Assembly: GCF_910586915.1 (NCBI RefSeq)
Contig: NZ_CAJULN010000004.1
Location: forward strand, 1 to 64,000
Length of the DNA stretch: 64,000 nt
Direction of reading: 5' to 3'
DNA from: an uncultured Bacteroides sp.
GTDB taxonomy: Bacteria; Bacteroidota; Bacteroidia; Bacteroidales; Bacteroidaceae
Shown: positions 1 through 7,743 of the stretch, in pieces
Layout: every line of letters starts with the position of its first letter
How positions within the stretch are numbered: the stretch's first letter is position 1
Notes under the pieces: model-generated
Database searches by the model: none
Seen by the model: only the letters and a program-made list of their open reading frames with translations
What the model was told of the DNA's origin: nothing
Translations under genes and position numbers: made by a program

Positions 1-120
1 ATATAAGCTGTAACTAACTGTTTATGAGGAAGAAAATAAGACGTTTTGAAGAAAAAGGAAGGGGAAGGAGAAGCATGAAAGATTTTTTTAATCAAGTTGG
101 AAGAGAAGGAAAAAAGAAAA

Positions 121-172
121 GCCCTTTCCCCGAGTCTATCTCAAAAACAGAGAAAAAACGTGGGGAAAGGGC
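121..172 (-). terminator. Putative terminator after GH35 gene
   Basis: A perfect 11-bp inverted repeat (GCCCTTTCCCC at 121-131, GGGGAAAGGGC at 162-172) lies just past the stop codon of the GH35 gene. In the minus-strand direction it is followed by a T-rich stretch. The loop is long, about 30 nt, so termination is likely but not certain. No gene is supported between positions 1 and 199. Confidence 0.5.
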
Positions 173-199
173 AGACAAAAAGTATGTAAATCCTATTAC

Positions 200-2488
200 C
201 TATTGACGAAACAAAAAGAATTGAGGACGGGTGTAGAGTCGGATATCCTTCACTTTGCCGGATAAGAATGAACCTTCGCGCACTTTCACCCGCAAGGCAG
301 ATACCTTATATATCTCTTTCATATCCAGGATAATCTGATGGGGATGGGCGGAAGTGACCGATGCATCCGTATGCCAGAAAGAAGAGACATCGCCATCGCA
401 GAGGTTCTCTCCTACCCCCAGGTTCTTGTCAGCCTGTTCGCTGCTTACGTAAACGACTTCCCACTTCGTCTTATCAATCGGCTGTCCCTTATCGTCAAGC
501 AATTCAACCTCCGAGATGCAGGCCTGGCAGTCGTCGGTATAAGAAGAAAGCGTTTCGATGCAAAAATGGCGAAGCGTGGCAGCTACGGGAAAATCAAACT
601 GCTGCCAATCGTTGGATTCCTGTATGGTGGCCCCCAAAGTGATGTCGCCTTCGTCAAGAATCGGAATTCCCTGCACGGCACGGCGTTGTCCCTGACGATA
701 GTTCTTATCCGTTCCTAAGCTGTCGAGTATGGGACGGTCTACCCCCTGCAACGAACGATTGCCGGTATCTTCCATTTCAAAAACCACGATTTCATTCTCG
801 CCTTCCTTCAGCCACGGAGCAGGCAAGTATAACGTCTGCTGGGGACCGATGTTCCAGAAACGTCCCAAAGACTTGCCGTTCACCCAAACAGCACCTTTCC
901 CCCAACGACTCATATCGACAAAGCAATCTCCTTTCTTCCCAACGGTAAAGACACCCCGATGGAAAGCTGGTTTGCCCTCGATGCCTGCGCCGAAGGAGAG
1001 TGCCGACACATCTTCCTTATAAAGCGGCAAGGGAGTGATGGACCATCCGGTCAGCTTTTCGTCGCCCCACAACACCTGGTTCGTAATGCCTTTCCGGTTG
1101 AACTGTATGTCGGGACCGTAATTGACGCGGCCAGAGTTCTCGACCAATATCTCCAACGTGGCAGGGACGTTCTGAATGTCGAGTGTCACATGATTCTGGT
1201 TGTAGCGGCGGTCAAGGCTTGCCACCTGCTTGCCGTCTACCAGAATCACGGCGTAGTCGCGCAAATCCTGTACAATCAGTTTTTGCTTGCCTGCCTTATT
1301 GATAGTAGTCTGATAATGTATATAACCGAAATCGACACCCAAGTCTTCCATCGAAAGCACATTCTCCGATTGGGTTGCCTGATGGAAGGCGGCGCTCAAC
1401 GGAGCACTCTCCTTAAGTTCAATCGTGGCAAAAGAGGTGGTCGGGTTGTCGGCAGGCACATCCGGCAATACCGTTCCCTCGGGCAAGTATTTCTGAATCA
1501 CTTCTCTGAAAGCATGATACTTGGGGTAGCAGTTTCCCCATTCGCCCAACGGCGCGTCGTAATCATAGCTTGTCGGCTGCGGACGATAGCCGCCGGCAGT
1601 ATTCGCCCCATTGGTGTACCAGAAGTTGGTTCCGCCGTGAAACATATACATACTGACCGACACGCCATGCGCCAACATCCAGTCCAGTTGTTCCGCCGGA
1701 CGCTTATAATCGACCGTCGAATGATACTGTCCCCACACATCAAACCATGCCGGATAAAATTCTGCCACGAAATACGGGCCACCCGGATGATATTTGTCTA
1801 TAATCTTAAAAATATCTTCGCTGAATACACCGTTCAATGTGGGCAACGCCCCGTCGATATGTCCGGCCTCAACCTGTCCGCCACCATCGCAAGTAAACAA
1901 CGGGACATTAAATCCCGCCTCCTTTATCATATCGCGGAGAGCAGCCAGATATTCCTTATCCGCATCGTAAGAGCCGTACTCGTTTTCCACCTGTACCATC
2001 AGTATGTTACCGCCATTGTTGATAGTCAGCGGAGCCAGTTGTTCACCAAGCGCCTTGATGTACCGTTCGCAATATTGCAGGAAACGGGCGTCCTTGCTAC
2101 GATAAACCATATCCTTTTCCTTCAGGAGCCAGGAAGGATAACCACCGAAGTCCCACTCCGCACAGGCATAAGGTCCCGGACGAAGTATCACATACAAATC
2201 CTCTTCCTGTGCGAGACGGACAAATTCGGCTACATCCGCCTGTCCACTAAAATCAAACTCACCGGGTTGGCTCTCATGGAAATTCCAAAAGACATAAACC
2301 GATATGGTGTTCAGCCCCATCGCACGGGCTCTTTTCAGGCGGTCGCGCCAATATTCGTGAGGGATACGGGCATAATGCATTTCGCCACAAATCAATTGTA
2401 TGTCTTTCCCGTCGATGTTGAAAGTTCCACCGTCCAGCTTGATACGTTCTTTGGGAGAGCAAGCCAGGAACAGGAGTGGAATTAGCAA
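200..2488 (-). CDS. GH35 beta-galactosidase lipoprotein with C-terminal F5/8-type domain
   Basis: A GH35-type beta-galactosidase, expected to remove non-reducing terminal beta-linked galactose at the cell surface or in the periplasm. Residues about 20-340 form the TIM barrel. VENEYG (Glu170) fits the acid/base and AEFYPAW (Glu243) the nucleophile. Beta-sandwich regions follow, and a discoidin (F5/8 type C)-like domain occupies about residues 610-760. The N-terminus carries a lipobox (LFLAC). No ATG is available: the given start is TTG, and the frame stays open upstream only to an ATT at 2521 before a stop at 2534-2536. The extra residues would supply the basic n-region of the signal peptide. 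Enzyme type and orientation suggest it was the last gene of the PUL now 20 kb away, with the mobile elements inserted between. Confidence 0.93.
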   Translation of the reverse strand: MLIPLLFLACSPKERIKLDGGTFNIDGKDIQLICGEMHYARIPHEYWRDRLKRARAMGLNTISVYVFWNFHESQPGEFDFSGQADVAEFVRLAQEEDLYVILRPGPYACAEWDFGGYPSWLLKEKDMVYRSKDARFLQYCERYIKALGEQLAPLTINNGGNILMVQVENEYGSYDADKEYLAALRDMIKEAGFNVPLFTCDGGGQVEAGHIDGALPTLNGVFSEDIFKIIDKYHPGGPYFVAEFYPAWFDVWGQYHSTVDYKRPAEQLDWMLAHGVSVSMYMFHGGTNFWYTNGANTAGGYRPQPTSYDYDAPLGEWGNCYPKYHAFREVIQKYLPEGTVLPDVPADNPTTSFATIELKESAPLSAAFHQATQSENVLSMEDLGVDFGYIHYQTTINKAGKQKLIVQDLRDYAVILVDGKQVASLDRRYNQNHVTLDIQNVPATLEILVENSGRVNYGPDIQFNRKGITNQVLWGDEKLTGWSITPLPLYKEDVSALSFGAGIEGKPAFHRGVFTVGKKGDCFVDMSRWGKGAVWVNGKSLGRFWNIGPQQTLYLPAPWLKEGENEIVVFEMEDTGNRSLQGVDRPILDSLGTDKNYRQGQRRAVQGIPILDEGDITLGATIQESNDWQQFDFPVAATLRHFCIETLSSYTDDCQACISEVELLDDKGQPIDKTKWEVVYVSSEQADKNLGVGENLCDGDVSSFWHTDASVTSAHPHQIILDMKEIYKVSALRVKVREGSFLSGKVKDIRLYTRPQFFLFRQ

Positions 2489-2582
2489 ACCGAGTAATGT
2501 CCGACAAAGTTTTTCAGTAATTCTGGAAGACTTTTATAACCTCTTTATTTATAAGAGGTTTGAGAGAAAGGTTAAAATAGAG

Positions 2583-2637
2583 GTAACGAATTGGCAACTG
2601 TGCCTGTTTCTGCGCTTTGCTGTAAGTTGCTGTCAAT
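2583..2637. other. Candidate left end of mobilizable element 1 (attachment site)
   Basis: This 55-bp stretch begins GTAACGAATTGG. It aligns almost without gaps to 13923-13978, with about 70 percent identity by eye; shared blocks include GTAACGA, GTGC, GCGyTTTGC and TGCTGTC. Both copies sit where an element begins, so they look like conserved element ends. A shorter GTAACGAA occurs at 22523-22530 near the far end of element 2. The exact crossover point is not resolved: it could be GTAACGA or the internal GCnnTTTGC, which resembles the CTnDOT-type core. Confidence 0.45.
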
Positions 2638-2653
2638 GTCACTCGTCTTGATG

Positions 2654-2686
2654 CAAAAGTAGTAATAAAAATCGGAAACAGGGCAA
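2654..2686 (-). promoter_or_regulatory. Predicted promoter facing GH35 gene
   Basis: On the minus strand there is a TACTTTTG -7 element (2654-2661) with a TTG about 22 bp upstream (2684-2686). This matches the Bacteroides TTTG/TAnnTTTG pattern with a slightly long spacer. It points at the GH35 gene. If the element end is at 2583, this promoter belongs to the mobile element. Confidence 0.4.
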
Positions 2687-2702
2687 CATCGCCTGTACAT
2701 TT

Positions 2703-4025
2703 TTATCGGATGGTCTTTTTTATCGTTATCTCGTATTTCTCCATTTTGGTGTATAGCGTTGTCCTGCCTATGCCGAGCAGTTTGGCTGCAAGAATCTTGT
2801 TTCCGTTCGTATGTTCCAATGCCCGTATGATACGCTCCTTTTCCTCCTCATCGCTTCTTAGGGCAAAACAGCCGGGGGTAGATGCAATGGTTTCATAGTC
2901 CAGCTCCAAATCCGCTTCGGTTATCATGTCACTTTCTGCTTGCAGAACCGCTCTCTGTATTTTCTGTTTCAACTCACGCACGTTGCCCGGCCATGTGTAA
3001 AGAAGCAGGGCTTCCCGTGCGGAACAGTCGAAGCCTTTGACAGCTCGTTCAAGTTCCCGATTGGAGACTTCCCGAAAGAATCCGGCCAACGGCATGATGT
3101 CCTCCGGGCAGTCACGCAACGGAGGGGCGGTTATCACATAACCTTGCAAACGATAGAACAAATCCTGTCGGAAACGCCGTTCTTTGATTGCTCGCTGCAA
3201 ATCCTCGTTCGTGGCTGATACAATCCGTATGTTCGTGTTTTTGTTCTCCTTTGCTCCGACCGGACGGTAACAGTTTTCCTGTATGGCCCGCAACAACATC
3301 TGTTGCGTTTCCATAGGCAGGTTTCCAATTTCGTCAAGGAACAGCGTGCCGCCATTCGCCTCTTGAAAGTAACCGTTCACGTTGTAATCCGCACCTGTGA
3401 ACGCTCCTTTGACATGCCCAAAAAATGCGGACGGAGCCAGTGAGGGGGTAAGCGAGCCGCAGTCCACGGCTACGAAAGGCTTGGCAGCCAATTTGCTTTG
3501 GAGGTGGATTTGGCGGGCGATGTGCTCTTTGCCTGTGCCGCTTTCGCCAAGCACAAGTACATTCAAACGGGTCGGTGCCACCAACCGGATGCGTTTCAGC
3601 ATATTCTGATATGCCGTACCTTGACGGATAAATATACGGTTCTGAAATTCCCGCTTCTCTTCCTGCTCTTTGACAATGGTATGGAGAAGCGGTAACAGCC
3701 TGTCCTCAATCAGAAGTTTGGGTATGTAGTCAATCGAGCCGAGTCTCATGCATTCCACAGCCGTATGTACCTCGGCATAGTTTGTCATGATGATGAACGG
3801 TAACAATCGGTCGTTGTCTTTCATCCACCTTAAAAGCTCCGTGCTTTCGCCATCGGACAAGCGCAGAGCGGCCAATACGATGTCATCATCCCCGGCTTCC
3901 AGCAAATGTTTTTTGGCAGTAAAAAGGCGATGAACCTGTATGCTCTTGAATCCCGCCTTTGCCAAGAACTTGCTGATGAAAGTATTGTATGTGGGATTGT
4001 CTTCTATGATGATTATTTTCGTCAT
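2703..4025 (-). CDS. RteB-like sigma-54-dependent response regulator lacking the phospho-acceptor Asp
   Basis: An NtrC-family enhancer-binding protein similar to RteB of CTnDOT-type elements. Residues 1-120 are a receiver domain, about 145-375 the AAA+ domain (Walker A GESGTGKE, sigma-54 contact motif GAFTGA), and the C-terminus a Fis-type helix-turn-helix. The start at 4025 (MTKIIIIEDN) is chosen because the receiver fold begins there; a longer frame reaches 4073. In the receiver, the acidic pair (Glu8-Asp9) and the late Lys are present. The strand-3 position that normally holds the phosphorylated Asp is Ala53 (GCT, in VLAALRLSDG). No sensor kinase gene is adjacent. It may act without phosphorylation or be impaired. 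In CTnDOT, RteB-type proteins switch on excision and transfer functions. Confidence 0.88.
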   Translation of the reverse strand: MTKIIIIEDNPTYNTFISKFLAKAGFKSIQVHRLFTAKKHLLEAGDDDIVLAALRLSDGESTELLRWMKDNDRLLPFIIMTNYAEVHTAVECMRLGSIDYIPKLLIEDRLLPLLHTIVKEQEEKREFQNRIFIRQGTAYQNMLKRIRLVAPTRLNVLVLGESGTGKEHIARQIHLQSKLAAKPFVAVDCGSLTPSLAPSAFFGHVKGAFTGADYNVNGYFQEANGGTLFLDEIGNLPMETQQMLLRAIQENCYRPVGAKENKNTNIRIVSATNEDLQRAIKERRFRQDLFYRLQGYVITAPPLRDCPEDIMPLAGFFREVSNRELERAVKGFDCSAREALLLYTWPGNVRELKQKIQRAVLQAESDMITEADLELDYETIASTPGCFALRSDEEEKERIIRALEHTNGNKILAAKLLGIGRTTLYTKMEKYEITIKKTIR

Positions 4026-4062
4026 GTATTCGTTGCCACTTGGTTGGACAACACTCAAAAAT

Positions 4063-4098
4063 AAGTGGCCCAACTCGTAAATTCAAGTCGGGCTACTT
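4063..4098 (-). terminator. Terminator of the flavoprotein operon
   Basis: An imperfect stem pairs 4063-4075 with 4086-4098. On the minus strand TTATTTTTG follows. It lies between the flavin reductase-like gene and the RteB-like gene, so the regulator appears to be transcribed separately. Confidence 0.55.
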
Positions 4099-4136
4099 GC
4101 ATGAATGGCTGGAATACTAATCCCATTGTATAATAA

Positions 4137-4748
4137 TTATTTGCACCATACATTTACAATCTCTCCGATATACATTGTATGAACTCCCATGCCTTGGTCA
4201 TAAATCTTTCTGGCTTCGGGAGACATCTTGTCAATGTCGAATGGTGCACTATATATAATCTTGCACTCAATGGCAAGGTTTGCTTCCTTAAATATGGGAT
4301 TTCCCAATTCTGTAAATTCCGGAGTCAGCCCTGCAACCTTCAATTTGTCACCGTCACGTCCGGAGCGTGTCCCTATGACTTGCAAAGCCTGTTTCTTATC
4401 TGCCGGAAAACCGGTGACGGTGAAATAATCATTGCGTTCCATGAAGGAGTGTGTATAACGGTCGGTAGAAACATATACCGTCACGACGGGTCGCCCCCAA
4501 AGTTCGCCCATGCCGCTCCAGCTTATCGTCATGGCGTTCATGTCACCGTTTGTCCCAACTGCAAGAGCCATCCAGTCCTTATCGAACAATTGAACTGCAT
4601 TCTTCACATTCGTAGGCTTGATTGTCTGCCATTCCTTTCCTTCGGCAGATTGCCCTTCTTTCTTTGCCGTTTCTGCGGAAGAAGAGCTGCAAGCGGCAAA
4701 CAAACAACAAGCAAATATGCCGAATATCGTTTTGAGACTATTCTTCAT
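4137..4748 (-). CDS. Flavin reductase-like domain lipoprotein
   Basis: A 203-residue protein with a lipoprotein signal (lipobox FAAC, then a Ser-rich linker), followed by a flavin reductase-like FMN-binding split barrel at about residues 45-203. Family members bind FMN and reduce or use flavins; the substrate is unknown. An outer-membrane or periplasmic location is inferred from the lipobox. It is the last gene of a minus-strand run from 7185 to 4137 (NTF2-like, two flavodoxin-fold reductases, two NTF2-like, this gene). Its ATG overlaps the stop codon of the frameshifted NTF2-like gene upstream (4738-4740), which implies translational coupling. Confidence 0.82.
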   Translation of the reverse strand: MKNSLKTIFGIFACCLFAACSSSSAETAKKEGQSAEGKEWQTIKPTNVKNAVQLFDKDWMALAVGTNGDMNAMTISWSGMGELWGRPVVTVYVSTDRYTHSFMERNDYFTVTGFPADKKQALQVIGTRSGRDGDKLKVAGLTPEFTELGNPIFKEANLAIECKIIYSAPFDIDKMSPEARKIYDQGMGVHTMYIGEIVNVWCK

Positions 4749-5103
4749 TTTTCTTTTTTATGTGATAGATTATGCTTACTATTTTCCATCTGTCACCAAT
4801 TTTCACCATCGTGAACATATCAGTAAACTTTCCTGCTTTACTGAAATCGGACTCTATACGGACAATCGCCGTATCTTCCGTTGCGCTACACTCCGTCAGG
4901 CTATACGCCACCTCCTACGGGCCGAGCGAGTCTCCATAATCATACAGAGCCTCAATGGGTACAATGCGAAGTTCCCCATTTTCTGACCACGACATGGTTG
5001 TGTCATCGGCAAAAGCTTTGGCAACTATACTACGGTCGCTTTTGCGTGCGCCATCGATATAGTATTCGATTGCTTCGAGTATTCCCTTGATACTCTCTTC
5101 CAT
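4738..5103 (-). pseudogene. NTF2/SnoaL-like protein, frameshifted
   Basis: The first 62 residues (MEESIKGILEAIEYYIDG...) align with the intact neighbour at 5108-5449, then the frame hits a stop near 4915. The rest of the domain continues in another frame: VAYSLTECSATEDTAIVRIE, then a stretch ending FTMVKIGDRWKIVSIIYH, terminating at 4738. A single indel near 4915-4925 explains this. Without it the gene would encode a second NTF2-like (SnoaL/lumazine-binding type) protein in the operon. A sequencing error is the alternative. Confidence 0.75.
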
Positions 5104-5107
5104 AACG

Positions 5108-5449
5108 TCACTTTTTATGATAGACTTTGCTGATTATCTTCCAACCGTCGCCGTCTTTTACGAGTGTAAACATATCGGAAAACTCATTGTATCCGAATTT
5201 GGATTCAATACGCACTATGGCAACGTCTTCGGCGACACTGCACGATGATATTTTATACGAAACACCACCATCGGGTTTCTGCGGCTGGTCATACAGGTCA
5301 TACAGCTCCTGAATAGGGACGCTTTTTAATTTTCCGTTCTCAGACCACGACATGGTAGCGTTTTCAGCAAATCCCTTGCGTGCGATTTGGCTATCTCCTT
5401 TTCGTCCGCCATCTATATAATACTCAATAGCTTTGACTATCCCCGCCAT
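5108..5449 (-). CDS. NTF2/SnoaL-like small protein
   Basis: A 113-residue NTF2-like cone-fold protein (AIEYYIDG...WSENG...FTLVKDGDGWKIIS), close to the broken gene just downstream and more distantly to 6799-7185. Proteins of this fold are small-molecule-binding domains or enzymes of diverse function; no catalytic assignment is possible. The frame stays open upstream of the chosen ATG through a Cys-rich segment toward a detached signal peptide at 5496-5588. The native protein may therefore have been exported, with a one-base frameshift near 5525 separating signal and domain. Confidence 0.7.
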   Translation of the reverse strand: MAGIVKAIEYYIDGGRKGDSQIARKGFAENATMSWSENGKLKSVPIQELYDLYDQPQKPDGGVSYKISSCSVAEDVAIVRIESKFGYNEFSDMFTLVKDGDGWKIISKVYHKK

Positions 5450-5495
5450 TTCAAGGTTTGGACAAGATGCTGAGGGTGAACATTGTTCTTGGAGT

Positions 5496-5588
5496 TTACA
5501 TATCGGATTCGCCGTTGTTTTGGGCTGATGCCGGGATGGTGGCCAGCAATGTCATGCAACATGCTGCCAATAATGTTATCGTTTTCAT
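5496..5588 (-). pseudogene. Detached signal peptide of the NTF2-like gene
   Basis: A 30-codon ORF starting MKTITLLAACCMTLLATIPA and ending in SAQNNGESDM plus a stop is a textbook signal peptide with an ASAQ cleavage region. A one-base shift at the AAAA run around 5525-5530 would join it to the open frame leading into the NTF2-like domain at 5449. This suggests the exported form was lost by frameshift. Confidence 0.5.
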
Positions 5589-5600
5589 GTTTTCCGTTTT

Positions 5601-6227
5601 TTATTTGTTCTGAATAAAATGTGTACGCAATCTTGGCTCATAAACAGGTGCTTCTATGCCTTGCTTAATGGCTGCTTCCCTGCTCTTCAGCAGCCAAGCC
5701 ATATTTTCGCCAAGGGAGCGCATCGTCTGCAACCCTTCTTCGTCTTTGCGGACATCTTCCGGGGTGAATCCGTGTACGGAGTTCCAATATTGCGAAGAGA
5801 CAACGGGCATATTGGAGATGGTGAAAAACTGGTTGAGCTGCTCGAACGTGGCAGAAGCACCGCCACGGCGGCACGACACGACCGATGCACCGAACTTGCC
5901 TGCCATTTCGCCCTCCTTGCAGAAGAAAAGCCGCTGGCAGAATGACGTTATCTGCCCCGTAGGCTGGCTGTAATAGACGGGCGAACCGAGAATGATGGCA
6001 TCGAACTCCGCAAGCCTACCTTGAATCTCCTTGACGGCATCATCGCGGAAGCAATGCCCGGTCTCGATGCATTTCATGCAGGCGATACATCCGGCTACCG
6101 GCTTCTTGCCGAGGTAGAGCAACTCCGTTTCAATCCCGTGCCGCCACAAGACCATTTCAACTTCATGCAGGGCGGTATAGGTGCAGCCCTCCTTGTTGGA
6201 GCTGCCGTTGATGAGCAATACTTTCAT
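5601..6227 (-). CDS. Flavodoxin-fold NAD(P)H-dependent FMN reductase family protein
   Basis: A 208-residue flavodoxin-fold protein. The N-terminal MKVLLINGSSNKEGCTYTAL is the phosphate-binding loop for FMN. A Cys pair motif (GCIACMKC) follows at about residues 46-53, and GSPVYYSQPTGQITSF contacts the isoalloxazine in this family. It probably reduces a quinone, flavin or electrophile with NAD(P)H in the cytoplasm. The paralogue at 6239-6793 is 11 bp upstream in the same orientation. Two such enzymes plus a flavin reductase and an HxlR regulator suggest a redox or electrophile stress unit carried as cargo on element 1. Confidence 0.85.
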   Translation of the reverse strand: MKVLLINGSSNKEGCTYTALHEVEMVLWRHGIETELLYLGKKPVAGCIACMKCIETGHCFRDDAVKEIQGRLAEFDAIILGSPVYYSQPTGQITSFCQRLFFCKEGEMAGKFGASVVSCRRGGASATFEQLNQFFTISNMPVVSSQYWNSVHGFTPEDVRKDEEGLQTMRSLGENMAWLLKSREAAIKQGIEAPVYEPRLRTHFIQNK

Positions 6228-6238
6228 ACGCGCTTCTT

Positions 6239-6793
6239 TCAGATGGTCTTACCTAAATTATATGCTTTTGCCAACGAAGGATGTCCGGCAATGTCGCCCA
6301 CCTGCATCACACCGCCGGCATAGACTTCACCAAGGTTCTCCCAACCGAGATGGCGGAGCAAGGCATGGTAATAATGCTCGACCGGCTCGAAATTGTCCGG
6401 CGTGTCGCCCTCTGCCGCCATGAGCAGTACGCAGTGCTGCATGGGGGTGTGGTATTCGGGACTTTTTTCCGTCACGGCAAACAGGCGGTCGATTACAGCT
6501 TTTAGTTGTGCCGTGATGCTCCAATAATACATCGGCGATGCCAGCACCAACACATCTGCCGTTTCGTAATGCGGATAAATCTTCGCCATATCATCCTTTT
6601 GTACACAAGGGCTTTGTCTGTCTTTACCGCCGCCCAGACACCCCAGACAGGGATGGATGTCCATCCGTTGCAAATTAAACACCTCCATCGTATGCCCAGC
6701 TTCTTTCGCACCTTGCTTGAAGGCCTCTATCAGCCCAGCCGTATTGCCTTTCAGTCGTGGGCTTCCGTTCAATATGACAATTTTCTTTCCCAT
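6239..6793 (-). CDS. Flavodoxin family NAD(P)H oxidoreductase
   Basis: A 184-residue flavodoxin-fold reductase. KKIVILNGSPRLKGNT forms the FMN phosphate loop, HPCLGCLGG is a Cys-containing motif near residue 48, and ASPMYYWSITAQLKAVIDR is the flavin-contact segment. Family members reduce quinones, azo compounds or iron/flavin substrates; the actual substrate is not evident. The gene follows an NTF2-like gene with a gap of 5 bp, so the two are probably co-transcribed. Confidence 0.85.
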   Translation of the reverse strand: MGKKIVILNGSPRLKGNTAGLIEAFKQGAKEAGHTMEVFNLQRMDIHPCLGCLGGGKDRQSPCVQKDDMAKIYPHYETADVLVLASPMYYWSITAQLKAVIDRLFAVTEKSPEYHTPMQHCVLLMAAEGDTPDNFEPVEHYYHALLRHLGWENLGEVYAGGVMQVGDIAGHPSLAKAYNLGKTI

Positions 6794-6798
6794 GATTC

Positions 6799-7185
6799 TT
6801 ATTTCTTTTGAATGGTATTCGAGTTTTGATTATAGGCTTTTGCCACGCACTTCCATTCGCCGTCTATTTTTAGCAGAAGCAGATAGTCGGTAAAGTCGAT
6901 ACGACCTCCCCAGCCCTCCTCCAGTACACGGACTACAGCAAGCGTTTCTTCCACCGCCACCACATCAACACGGGCCTTGAATTCCTCGCCGCCGCTGACG
7001 GTATCCACATTGCGGTAGAACTGTTCGATGGAACCGCGTTCCAACATCCCATCAAGGAAGCCGAACAGCACGGCATCATCGGTAAACAACTCGCGGGCAT
7101 ATCGGCTGTCGCCTTTTGCCACACTCTCCACAAATTTCATGGCAGCGGCCTGCACTGCCTCGTATTCTTTGATTGAATCTCTCAT
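6799..7185 (-). CDS. NTF2-like (lumazine-binding type) protein
   Basis: A 128-residue NTF2-like protein without a signal peptide (KFVESVAKGDSRYARELFTD...TDYLLLLKIDGEWKCVAKAY). It is the first gene of the minus-strand redox operon and the third NTF2-like gene in it. A predicted promoter lies just upstream, divergent from the HxlR gene. Its function is unknown; binding of a small ligand or a hydrolase/isomerase role would fit the fold. Confidence 0.75.
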   Translation of the reverse strand: MRDSIKEYEAVQAAAMKFVESVAKGDSRYARELFTDDAVLFGFLDGMLERGSIEQFYRNVDTVSGGEEFKARVDVVAVEETLAVVRVLEEGWGGRIDFTDYLLLLKIDGEWKCVAKAYNQNSNTIQKK

Positions 7186-7214
7186 GATAAAATGTTTTGT
7201 TCCTTAATTGCTTG

Positions 7215-7245
7215 TAAAGTTACAGGGTAGTTCTTATTCCCACAA
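7215..7245 (-). promoter_or_regulatory. Predicted promoter of the NTF2/flavoprotein operon
   Basis: On the minus strand, TTG (7243-7245) and TAACTTTA (7215-7222) are separated by 20 bp. This is one mismatch from the Bacteroides TAnnTTTG -7 element. It is positioned correctly for the gene starting at 7185. Confidence 0.5.
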
Positions 7246-7263
7246 GTACTGAAAAAATATTCA

Positions 7264-7287
7264 TATACCGAATAATTTTTCGGTATA
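7264..7287. promoter_or_regulatory. Candidate HxlR operator palindrome
   Basis: A perfect 9-bp inverted repeat, TATACCGAA and TTCGGTATA with a 6-bp centre, sits between two divergent promoters. It directly abuts the -33 element of the HxlR gene. A dimeric winged-helix regulator such as HxlR would be expected to bind such a site and control both directions. Confidence 0.6.
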
Positions 7288-7288
7288 C

Positions 7289-7318
7289 TTTGTTTCAGAT
7301 AAATTATAGTTACCTTTG
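7289..7318 (+). promoter_or_regulatory. Predicted promoter of the HxlR gene
   Basis: TTTG (7289-7292), an 18-bp spacer, then TACCTTTG (7311-7318) matches the Bacteroides -33/-7 consensus. The HxlR start codon is 24 bp downstream. The operator-like palindrome overlaps its upstream edge. Confidence 0.65.
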
Positions 7319-7341
7319 CAGAGTTCCAAAGAATAGAAATT

Positions 7342-7695
7342 ATGTACGAAAGAAAAATACCTGTCGATTTAAGTTGCCCGTTACGGTTGACAATGAGTTT
7401 GATAGATTCCAAATGGAAATCATGTATCTTGGATGAATTGCGTGATACCTCCATGCGACCAAGTGAACTTCACAAGGTCTTGCCCGAAGCTGCGCCACGA
7501 GTACTGGACCTCCAGCTAAAAGAGTTGGTGGAAGACGGGTTGGTGGCTAAAACCATTTACCCGGAACTGCCGCCGCGGTCAGAATATTCCATCACGGAAC
7601 TTGGCCGCTCCTTGCTTCCCATCCTTGACGCTATGATTGAATGGGGTGAAATCAATCAAGATTTATTTGAGAAGAAATACGGTCCGCAGAGATGA
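7342..7695 (+). CDS. HxlR-family winged-helix transcriptional regulator
   Basis: A 117-residue protein with the HxlR architecture: an N-terminal Cys-Pro (SCPLRLTMSLIDSKWKSCIL), a winged helix (MRPSELHKVLPEAAPRVLDLQLKEL compressed) and the typical Y-x-I-T-E-L-G-R-S-L-x-P wing and helix. Members of this family often sense reactive electrophiles, quinones or aldehydes through Cys residues; this one has Cys at positions 12 and 26. It is divergent from the flavodoxin/NTF2-like operon and shares a palindrome with it, so it is the likely local regulator. Confidence 0.88.
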   Translation: MYERKIPVDLSCPLRLTMSLIDSKWKSCILDELRDTSMRPSELHKVLPEAAPRVLDLQLKELVEDGLVAKTIYPELPPRSEYSITELGRSLLPILDAMIEWGEINQDLFEKKYGPQR

Positions 7696-7743
7696 ACCGT
7701 ATTTCCTGTTCCAACACACCAGTCCTATTTAGAAAAATTCATA

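Noticed and set aside
24..206. 60-aa basic ORF at the window start, plus strand
   Set aside because: Lys/Arg-rich translation of an A-rich spacer that includes the terminator stem of the GH35 gene; no family or context support.
959..2485. 508-codon ORF antisense to the GH35 gene
   Set aside because: Long only because it shadows a well-supported gene; the translation has no domain and the GH35 catalytic motifs are on the other strand.
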